From: Gadus chalcogrammus
Taxonomy: Eukaryota; Chordata; Actinopteri; Gadiformes; Gadidae
Reading direction: 5' to 3'
Assembly (NCBI RefSeq): GCF_026213295.1
Contig: NC_079426.1
Location: forward strand, 17,051,865 to 17,115,864
Length of the DNA stretch: 64,000 bases
Part shown: in pieces, positions 28,189 through 64,000 of the stretch
How the letters are laid out: each line of letters starts with the position of its first letter
How positions within the stretch are numbered: position 1 is the stretch's first letter
Program-made: the position numbers and the translations under genes
The notes under the pieces: generated by a model
Seen by the model: only the letters and a program-made list of their open reading frames with translations
The model's database searches: none
Told to the model about the DNA's origin: nothing

Positions 28189-29112
28189 CATGGTTTAAAA
28201 TAAGAAAATAAATTAAATAGAAATTAAAACAACTCAACACAACATTCATTCAAGCAGCCGCCTGCGTTTAATATGACACCAATAAGATCTTGGTTCTGAA
28301 ATGATAATGGTATGTCCAGTATGTCTATATTTAAAACCAAATGACTCTTGACTCATACAAATCAACCGCTGAAGAAATGAAACATGTGAAATGGCAGGCC
28401 ATCCGGCTAGCTTGTAGCCACCACCCTATACTTACTAGGCCAGTAATGGCTTACTAAATACATGAGGAAGCCATAGAACAAATAAAAAGTCATATTTCCC
28501 ACAAATGTTCAAAACGTGCAATGTGTAAGGTATAATGGCACGTGCGCTTTTGGGCAGCAGGCGTTGCGATTGGCAAAAAAAAACATGTATAGCCCAATAG
28601 CAAAGTCGTTTCTTATGCACATTGGTGCCTGAAGAGTGGTCCTATGGGGAATTAAAACGCACTTACAGTTTACAAAAACGTTTACCGTTTACAGCTTTGC
28701 TACAAGGCCACAGTTTTTCAGAACTATTTATCTATGATTGAAAGGATTAGGCTACCAATCACAGGACTACCGGCTGGAACTCGTCCGCCCACCTTGAATT
28801 AACCTCTGCCAACCTTTAATAATAATGACGGCTGTGCCAAGACTCATTGTGTCTTGACACATGGATTATTATCCAGTGACTCAGTATGGAATTAGTGTTC
28901 TATCGAAAAGGTGATACTTCTGGTTTTACAGACGGAAGACCTTCTGAACAAAAGAAGCCACCAGCAAGAAACTATAAAAAAATCTTTATGTTATTACAAA
29001 AGATTGACATTTGATAGTATTGTTACATGTAACATCCTTCTTTCATATATACTAAAACATGGCTCAGCACATAAAACAGTCCAAACATAATTATATACAG
29101 TAACAACATGTG
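28189..29112. other. PIBF1 3' flank / intergenic to KLF5
   Basis: No gene. In PIBF1 sense the region downstream of the TGA includes an ATTAAA (28815-28820 on +, as TTTAAT) that could serve as its poly(A) signal. Confidence 0.4.
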
Positions 29113-47259
<18,147 letters not shown>

Positions 47260-48096
47260 GTTTTGTCCTTAACGTGATATAGACTGCAGCATAAAGCAGT
47301 CAGTGAATAAGAGAATCGGGATTCAAACGAAAATAGTTCAAGGATATCGCATTATTATTCGCTGTACAATGGCAGGGAAGCTGAAAGAACAAAGCCAATC
47401 TATTCCCAGAGCTCTTAAAGACGGCTGCCAAACACCCGAACTGGTGAGGCTACACCATTACACGTTAAAGCTGACAGGGACAGATGGTCTGTTTTGGTTT
47501 TTAAAGCCTCCCGCTGGAAAACATCCGTGGGACCGCCAACCATGGAGCCGCAAACGGCCTCAAATCTGAGGGTGTGGCGTAAAGTTTTCATGACAACGAG
47601 TTGCCGGGAGTACGCCCCCTATGGGAATGCCTATGTACTGCAACAACCGCCCTGTCGTTCGACGACGCGGTGGTGCATTACTCTTCCTGAGCTCTAGGGG
47701 GAGTCACCTGGCTTTCAGAAACCCACATTATGCCTTCCTCTGTTTTGTTTTCTTTCAGTACATAGTGGTGGGACTAAAAAGCATTTACAGAGTTTTAAAT
47801 ACCAAAATACAATACTATGAAATAATCAGGTATCTGAATGGGATCGTATTTGTTTCATTTGAATATGCTGTAAAATCAGCGATATTATATGTTGTATTAA
47901 ATGAAAGTTCTGCATGTTATGTACGTTTATCTTACTGGTTGTTAGTTTTCTTGTGAACTCCGCTAAACGTCCTTCTTTTCCACCGTCATGTGTTGGTGCC
48001 GCACATGAGTTTCTGGCTTTGGTTGATGGCCAGTGTTCTTACTGTCGAATAAGGGAAACTAATCGGACATATTGTATTTTATACCTTCACTCAAAC
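47260..48096. promoter_or_regulatory. Probable bidirectional PIBF1/DIS3 promoter region
   Basis: Only 837 bp separate the PIBF1 ATG (minus) from the DIS3 ATG (plus). The segment holds a CCAAT box at 47395-47399 and CpG-containing stretches (47521-47690). It also holds CGCCCCCTATGGG near 47613, a weak CTCF-like core. The same head-to-head layout exists in human. Transcription starts are not visible. Confidence 0.6.
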
Positions 48097-56741
<8,645 letters not shown>

Positions 56742-57004
56742 ATGGCTCACCAAGCATCAATAAGCCCCAATGTAACTAGGAGCCAATTCCATTGTTATTA
56801 AATGGCCATTTTCAGTATTGTTTGTTTTGTTAATCGCTGAGTGTGCTTCCTTTACAGGGCAAGTTGTCTTTAAAGGAAAGGACCCGAGTCCTTGAGGGGT
56901 GGTTTTAGCTGAAAGACCGTTTTATTTTTTTAGACCTTCTTGCTCAGAAATCATTACTTTTGTAATATTTGGTTTAATCAGTTATGAAAACAGAAACGTT
57001 TATC

Positions 57005-57022
57005 AATAAAGATGCTTTTATT
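57005..57022. terminator. Back-to-back poly(A) signals of convergent DIS3 (+) and BORA (-)
   Basis: AATAAA at 57005-57010 lies 264 bp past the DIS3 stop codon. TTTATT at 57017-57022 is an AATAAA for the minus strand, about 970 bp past the BORA stop codon. Only six bases separate them. Other minus-strand AATAAA candidates exist closer to BORA (e.g. 57195-57200), so the BORA assignment is less certain. Confidence 0.6.
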
Positions 57023-57992
57023 TTCATCAACATTTGGTTGTTTCACAAGCCAAACCATAATATAGCTTATACCCAGCCAGCACAATGGATATCGGTCACT
57101 ACAGTATCTACCTAAAGTAATAAATACATTCATGTGTTTTTTTTCTACTTTACTGGACGAACATGCAACTGTATCCAGATTAAGTCCTCACATGTTTATT
57201 GAATCGGGTAAAAAGGAGTCCTCCGTTTTGTCACAAATCAACCATAACAATTGTTTGCTAAGAAATAAAGACATTTATACTTGTTTACCAAGTGGAGTCA
57301 AGTCTTTTTGTTAATGTTTTTCCCTTATATGAATTATTCTGGGTTTAGTAAATATATTACAGAAATACGGTCGTAGCTCAACTATTGGTTGTATTACGAA
57401 CCAGTGGCATCAAACCTAGATGGTGCACAATAAAACTTGTAATATCAGAGTAAAAAAAATTAACATTTTAACAAGTCCATGATAAACGCCAAGTTAAAAG
57501 ATGTCTAATTACCTGATGTCAATCTTAAGTTTCAATTTCCTATTAATATCACCACAAAACATTGTATAAAATATGCATTAAAACAAAAGAGGTCATTGTT
57601 GTGCAAGTAGCAGTACAGAAATGACATTTCACATGTAAAATCACTTTTCTAATTCATACAATCATTAAAGCCCCCTCCCCGAAAGATTGTTTTCATTCTC
57701 ATAGAATTGGTGCAAATATAACTTTGGGGTAAAACATTCCCATTGCAACCGGGAGTAACAACTTAAGCATTTATAAGTACCGGTACTCCTTTTAAAGATG
57801 ATGTCAAAGAGTTGAAGGTTGTTGCAGGGAACAAAATATACCCAAGTATGGTTTGGCTCTGTAAGCATGAAGCGGACAAGCTGCTTCAAAAAACAAAAAC
57901 ACATATTTGATTGCATCGTCGGCTTCAGTGGCTGCTTGTTCCCAGGATACAGCAGGCTCAGTGGTGAGTGTTAAAGTTCTATGGGGAAAATG

Positions 57993-60900
57993 TTAAAAAC
58001 AGGTTATACATTTGGTTTTTTCGAACCTCAGTTCAGCCACATTTTTCAGTTGACTAGCACTTGCATCTACCTTTGATTTAGACTGCCTGGAAAACGGAAA
58101 GGCCTCGTCCGGGAGGTTTGAACTGAAGGATTCCTTGCCGTTACTCATGGAGCTGAGGCCATCGATAAGACTGGCCGTGCCCACTGAGGTAGTATTGTAG
58201 CCGCTGTCCACCTGCAAATCCACAATCAAAATTACAATCAGGTTCATTAACTGAACAAAACAAAAACATTTGAAAATGAGCATCCACATGAGAGGGGCAT
58301 GTCAAAGGGAAAGGAGAACCAACTTTAAACCATCAAAACAGAAAAGACCAAAGATCCCAAGAGTTCTCTGTCCATCCCTCCCAGCAGAGGAGCGCTCCCA
58401 CACACCTGCATGCTGGAGTCGTAGCGTATGCTGCTCCCCTCCGCCAACAGAGACATGAACATGTGGGAGCTCTCCGTGGTCGACACGTTGCCCATACGCG
58501 AGCTGGTCAGCTGCTCCGAGGGCTCCCCGGCCTCCTCCCTCTCCATAATGTCCTCTAACCTCCCCTCAATGGGAGTCTCTTGCCCTGCCGCCTCCTCCTC
58601 CTCCTCCTCCTCCACCTCCTCTCCGGCGCCTCTCTGAGAATGCGCCACGCCGGTGCAGAGCGGGCTGTCCCGGGCCGCGGGGGACGGCGGGTCGAACTCC
58701 ATGGGGACGAGGGGCGGCGAGGCCAACGGGTCGTTGCGCAGCTTGGGGTTGAGGATAGGGGAGAGGGGCGGGGACGCCCAGCACCGGGCTCTGGCCCTGG
58801 CCCTGCTGCCGCTGCTGGGGTGGGACTGGTTATGGAAGGGGAGCTTGCGCGGGGAGCAATTCCGGATGGGAGAGCAACCCTCGCCATATGGGCTCCCCGA
58901 GCAGGAGTAAATGTCCATGTCCACCGGGACGCCGGCGGCGCCATCTGGAGTCAGGAAGCTCAGCTGTTTCCTCTCCCCTGGGGACCACAGGAGATTTGTA
59001 CCTCGGAAATAAATAGACTGAGTAGGACGGCATTGTTTTGCGTCTCAAGAAAGACAATGGAGGCTAGTGAATCTGTTCACGACATCCAGATTTAAATTGC
59101 ATTAAGAAATGTACAGTAAGGTAAAGTAAACGTAAACACCAAGCATGAATTACATCACGTAACACACGAGGGACTCACCGGAGCCTATGGGTGTGCACGA
59201 TACGCGAGGGCCGATGGGGGAGACCGAGGGGGTGAATAAACCAGAAGGTGAGGACCTATCTGGGAACATGGGACTAATGCTGCCCAGGCTGTGGTCACGG
59301 AAACGACCGTTTGGGACCGGACTAGATGAGAGCTGGCCCTGCAATGGAGGGAACACGCATCACTTATTCACTGCTGCTCTTTCCCCTCTCTACAAAGAAA
59401 GCAGCACACATTAAACTTGTAAAAGCATTCCAACGCAATACTTAAAAGAAACAAACAACATTTGCTTTCTTCACATCACTAAATGTTTCCTCTGAATATA
59501 CTTGGAATCGAAAGCCTTGTAGTCCCCGTGACTCACTGTGGACGACGGTGTGGTTGCCATGATGTCGCAGGCCAGAGGGGAGGAGAGGAAGGAGGACGCC
59601 ACCTTGGGAGCCCCCAGCGAACCCGCGCTGACCCCCGTGGACATGGGCCCCGTCGCGGGACTCCTCTCCGGGCTGGACGTGCCCGAATGATCCGAGCCAC
59701 TGTGGCTTTCCTGACCGTCCAGAAACAGCTTCCTCCTAAGGGAGGAGGAGCTGAGGCACTCCTGCACCCCCTCGCTGGCGTCCTGGCTGAGGTAGTAGTC
59801 TCCTGGTCAACCAGACCACAGCTGGGTTAGCACACACACCCACATTACATTTACGTTCAACACATTTGGATGCGTTTTATACATGCATCATGTCACTTTT
59901 TCACTGCACCATTACTATTTTTAGTGCCATTTTATCATCCCATGAATTTTTGCTATAAATTTGAATCAATTCATGGTGAAAACGTTCAGTGATGATTTCA
60001 AAACAGAAAGGGATGGCTTGAGGGAAACGGTTATTTAGTGAGCGTGGAGATAGGCTTTAAAAAGGGAGGCTTACCTAGAATCTTCTCCAAATCAAAAGCC
60101 ACAGGCAAGGAAAGGGTAGTCTGACAGGCAACTGAAACAAATTAATGCCAAAACAAGGAACCAAGTGAGATAAAGAAGAATTAGATAATAACCTGAGAAT
60201 CCTGCTTTAGAGAAACAATATCCCAAATTTTCTTAAAAAGGTTCAGATACCAACCATTGAGCGTTTCCGGTTCCTCGATGATGTTTGGTGAAATACAATC
60301 TAAAAGAGTAGAAACAGAAGAAAATAAAAAACATGTATAGACGCAAAGCATGGCGACTACATATCTCCAACTCCTTGCGTCTGGTTAACCAAGGACATCT
60401 ATTATCACATCAAATCCAACACTTACTTGTTTTATTGCGAATAAAAGTGTTTTTCCGAGATACAGGGGCTGCCCAAGGAGATGGAACGATTGCTCCTTTG
60501 GTGAAAAACTGAATTAAATAGTAAAAAGCTAGTTAAACATGTGAATCACTTACATGTGATCAATTACAAAAACATCTTATTAACTATGGTTGTGAATATA
60601 CCTGTTCGATAGCATGTTGCCGCTTTTCTTCAACTTCAGAATCTATCCTGGTTATCCGAAACAAAATGGGTTTAAAATATGATCAGCATTCACTCATAGC
60701 ATGCTACATCTCTTAAGACAAATATTGGATGCATGCATTGTAAATAGATAGACGTGTGCCCAAAAAAAAAATCATGCCTCTTTAAGTAATCAGCCACTGA
60801 ATAAGAGTAAATGTTCAATTAATCTGTTGAATATTGATAGCTCTAAGTGACACCTTTACAGTCTAAGCTTCTCAAAAACCCACTGCTCTTCCAATTAATG

Positions 60901-61491
60901 ATACAAACTCAAACAAGGATTCCAAAACCAGTTACAAACCCTTAAGGGTTCTGATGGGATATTGGCATACTGCACATATTGGATGTGACATAATACAAGG
61001 GTTGAAAAGATCTTACCAACTAAACATGTTGGTTGGAAGTCAACAGATTTTCAGATTCACAATTATTCAAACAACTAACTTATTGTATAGCCCCAGACTA
61101 AGCCATGCACAGACTACATACATTGTCTGACTTAAGTAGACGGCCTGTCTTTGGATGTCCTCTGGGTTTATGTCAACAGGCAGAAGATTGGCCATTTCCT
61201 CAATAGCCCAGTCAAATCCTCCCGTAACCTTCTGTCAACAGCAAATAAACGGTTATCAGAAAACCATTTAGAGACAGATGGAGATTATATCTGATACATG
61301 TGATTTATAAACATTTTTTTAATTGTTGTCCCGTGGTATAAACGTACAGCTTTACAGTGCTTGAAGACAGATGGGCTTGGCCCCAGGAGCTCCTGGAGGT
61401 GGTGGTAATCATTTGGGCTCTCAAATGGGTTCCGTATTAAATGCTTCCCAGGGGTTTCTGGTGTGATTTGTACTTCAATTTGGTCCCCCAT
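57993..61491 (-). CDS. bora: BORA, aurora kinase A activator
   Basis: Ten coding exons on the minus strand: 61491-61348, 61231-61122, 60647-60602, 60508-60427, 60299-60255, 60131-60075, 59802-59537, 59338-59179, 58977-58406 and 58211-57993. Phases join, giving 566 codons plus TAA (human 559). Diagnostic segments are [19 protein letters not shown] at the N-terminus, [59 protein letters not shown] and [18 protein letters not shown] at residues 496-501 is the known beta-TrCP degron. Bora binds Aurora A and lets it phosphorylate PLK1, driving mitotic entry. A Glu-rich run is encoded near 58590-58620. The extreme C-terminus is less sure: the last exon may instead splice at the donor GTTCGA (58026) to an acceptor near 57981. 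Confidence 0.94.
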
Positions 61492-62397
61492 TTTAAAGAC
61501 CAAACAGCACTCCTATTTAGCAAAGACACGAGAACAAAACAGAGGATTTCAGGATAGTGCAAACAGTCTTTATTCGCACAATATAGGAATAATGCTTTTT
61601 TTTTTTATATCGATTCGAATAACTCGATTAAGTTATACATTGATTGCGTTTGTATTAGGGACTTCTGGTTGACTGCCTGGCAAAAGACTTAGCTCGATAA
61701 AAAATCACCCCATGACACAACCAATGGCCTCAAGTTCTTACACAATTGCACGTTAGTTTCATCATTGATTAAACTAATCAATGGATTATATTAACTGATA
61801 ATACTTACAATATATCTCAAAACATCAACCAGCCTTCGTTCAAGTCAATAGTATCACGGTTAAAGTTTCAAAATGTTGTTTCAATTTCCCCCAAAGGTCT
61901 GACCAGCCAATAGAAATGTCCGATGAAGTGTCGGGGAACCAATAGGATTACCCCGTCGTCATATCCGGTCCGTCACACGTGTTGCCAGATTGGATCACAT
62001 TTCCTTCTCAATCTGACAACCATTGCTGGGGCGCGCTGCAGCAAGGGATGCCAAATTGTGCGGGGAATTTGGCCCAATCTGGCAACACTGTATCGTCATT
62101 TGTGTTTGGTAGAGTAGGCGGGCTATCAAAAGACTGTTCATTTCACATTCAGGAATGATTTCATAAACACTGGTCTAATTGCTGAGATAACGATTACTTT
62201 TCAAGTTTATAGTGTAGTAATATATTTGAACGAATGGTGGACTTATCTCAAGTCACTGTTGAGGTTTGTTAAGCCTTACGGTGGTGGTCCTGCTAGCTAG
62301 CCTGCTGGTCCAAGGTATTAGCCAGCCCTCGATAGGCACTAACCTGTTCAATAAGTCAACTAATAAGTGAATTAAAGTCTACGTCTGAACCTTTGCG
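61492..62397. promoter_or_regulatory. Probable bidirectional BORA/MZT1 promoter region
   Basis: The two ATGs are 906 bp apart and diverge. Two CCAAT boxes stand at 61907-61911 and 61939-61943, typical of cell-cycle promoters that use NF-Y. A perfect 15-bp inverted repeat (61979-61993 and 62074-62088, GTGTTGCCAGATTGG) flanks an 80-bp GC-rich core. Start sites are not visible. Confidence 0.6.
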
Positions 62398-63540
62398 ATG
62401 GCAAGTGGAGCCAATGCAAACATGACTGCTGTTCGGGAGACAATGGACGGTAAATAGGGTTGAGATTTAATGACATATTCTGAGCAGTGCGCTTCTGCAT
62501 ATACAATAGGTATGACTAACGCGTGTACATACAATTAATATACGACTAATGACACATGGTTATTGGTAGTACAGCGGTGTGTTACAATACGTTTAACTAA
62601 CGTGTGTATATATTGAATATACTACAAAAGACATATGGTTATTGGCAGTACAAGGGTGTGTTACAATACGTATAACAACGTGTGCATACATTTAATATGA
62701 CACATGGTTAATGGCAGTACAACAGTGTATTACAATACGTTATTGTTGTAAAGACTGACCAAACCCCATGTAACAGTTATAACATGAGACAAAAATATTA
62801 TGTTGTAACTTAAGTTACCCCTCAGATGATGCTGGATCTGAAATCACATCTGTTAATATGTGTTTAGAAGGAGAATGTGAAGTAAAAACTAAGATTGGTA
62901 TTTATATTGTACCTTTTTAATTTTCTCATTAATAGTTTTTTTCCCAGGTCGATTAGATTTTGTATAGTTTCTAAGTGCTCATTTGCAAGGGTCCTCCTCA
63001 TGTTGTGTTGCTTTAAATGACTCCATGTTCTTGTTTGGGTTTTCTACTAGTGTTGTTGGAAATCTCCAGATTGCTGAACACGGGCTTGGATATGGAGTCG
63101 CTATCGATCTGCGTGCGGTTGTGTGAACAAGGCATCAATCCGGAAGCCTTGTCTTTAGTCATAAAGGAACTGCGCAAAGCATCCGACTCATTGAAGGTAT
63201 GCAAATATAATTTGGGGTATTGAAGGGAATTAGGAAATAATCAATTATTCAAGTCATATTTCTACCCAATACTCATAAAACTAGAATTTTCTGCCTCAAT
63301 AATTTAGAACAATATTGATGTTAAAAGTGTTAAGTAACATTATCAAGATTCACTGAGTGGGGGAGCCTTTATTTATTTTGGTCAAGTTCAGTTAACAAAT
63401 CTTTACGCAAAATTGTGGTATTCGAGACATCTGATCTAAAAAAGCAACGCTCCAAAGCATTGCTTTGTGGTTCTGGTGTATTGTATTCTGTTTCATATTT
63501 ATATTGTTGTCTCCAGGCTTCTGACAACTCCACTAGCTGA
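62398..63540 (+). CDS. mzt1: MZT1 (MOZART1), mitotic spindle organizing protein 1 (complete)
   Basis: Three coding exons, 62398-62449, 63051-63196 and 63517-63540, give 73 codons plus TGA with matching phases (GAC G|TG; AAG|GCT). The protein contains [40 protein letters not shown] and LRKAS, the conserved MOZART1 helices, and ends SDNSTS, comparable to human AENMTS. The N-terminal Ala-rich run of human MZT1 (82 aa) is shorter here. MZT1 is a subunit of the gamma-tubulin ring complex. It binds GCP N-terminal domains and is needed to recruit the complex to centrosomes. The last exon has only 24 coding bases. An AATAAA at 63954-63959 is the likely poly(A) signal. Confidence 0.96.
62512..62750. 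repeat. Diverged 70-79-bp tandem repeat in MZT1 intron 1
   Basis: Three units share ACATGGTTATTGGCAGTACA and GTTACAATACGT. Copies of TTACAATACGT occur at about 62582, 62661 and 62731. Confidence 0.85.
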
Positions 63541-63959
63541 AAAGGCATCAGATCCCGTTCCAGTCCAGTACTCCAGTGCAAAACATTTCTCGATGTGTTG
63601 TCATGGGCCTTGTGTGCCCACTACAAAGGCCTATCCCTGTCTATGCCCAGTCCATTTCTTTGTTTGTAATTACACGTGACACGTTACACATTTGTATTGC
63701 CATGGTTCATAGCATCACCAAATGTAAAGAGCCTTACAACCTCAGTCTCTGCCCAAAAATCTAACAAATATGTTTTTGATGTATTTTTACATAAATTATA
63801 ATCCCCATTTTGCGTCTGGAATTGTGTGCAGAGAAAATGTCTTGCACCTAGTAAGCAAAATATTTTTTCGTTTGTTTCCTTGTTTTATTTTTTTTCATCC
63901 TTTATACATTTGTAGTGAATTGTTATTTTTATTTTCATGTAAACTTACATGACAATAAA
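63541..63959 (+). other. MZT1 3'UTR
   Basis: AT-rich non-coding sequence from the MZT1 stop codon to the AATAAA at 63954-63959. No other gene is seen to the window end. Confidence 0.6.
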
Positions 63960-64000
63960 CAGTCACTAGATGGCACTGTGTCTTTCTTTAATATACAATA

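Noticed and set aside
47914..48096. In-frame upstream extension of DIS3
   Set aside because: Vertebrate DIS3 starts MLKSKTF; the upstream residues have no counterpart and the ATG at 48097 has an A at -3.
57665..57916. 83-codon minus frame downstream of BORA
   Set aside because: A stop codon just after the only good acceptor blocks joining this frame to BORA; probably 3'UTR.

Overview
The window is vertebrate nuclear DNA from a ray-finned (teleost) fish. It has intron-rich genes with GT-AG splice sites, vertebrate orthologues, a tRNA-derived SINE, hAT-like MITEs and a very high load of (CA/GT)n microsatellites. I count 22 long dinucleotide CA/GT tracts, about 2.6 kb in all. That density is a known trait of cod-like (gadiform) genomes, so a gadiform is my best guess, but this is inference.

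Layout. Positions 1-1983 hold the last three coding exons of PGBD5 (+), a domesticated piggyBac transposase gene. Its 3' flank begins with a long GGA purine tract. From about 3.7 to 19.5 kb there is a gene desert of microsatellites, a 21-bp minisatellite, MITEs and unique AT-rich DNA. KLF5 (-, 20252-27377) is complete in four coding exons, with fish-type Gln/His expansions and a 30-bp-class minisatellite directly after the stop codon. PIBF1/CEP90 (-, 29113-47259) is complete in 18 coding exons and 757 codons. Its last coding exon (29113-29169) is only 57 bp and was found by homology and splice phase. DIS3 (+, 48097-56741) is complete in 21 exons and 950 codons. BORA (-, 57993-61491) has ten exons. 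MZT1 (+, 62398-63540) has three exons, the last only 24 bp.

The block KLF5(-) PIBF1(-) DIS3(+) BORA(-) MZT1(+) has the same order and relative orientations as human 13q22. It contains two head-to-head pairs with probable shared promoters (PIBF1/DIS3 and BORA/MZT1) and one tail-to-tail pair (DIS3/BORA) whose poly(A) signals lie 6 bp apart. PIBF1, BORA and MZT1 all act at centrosomes or the mitotic spindle, and DIS3 is the exosome nuclease. PGBD5 lies on a different chromosome in human, so the desert between it and KLF5 spans a synteny junction.

I found no clearly new biological system. The most unusual property is that long (UG)n/(CA)n tracts repeatedly sit directly against splice sites (PGBD5, KLF5, PIBF1 several times, DIS3), sometimes replacing the polypyrimidine tract or the donor consensus. 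By contrast, the last 14 kb has no long CA/GT tract at all.
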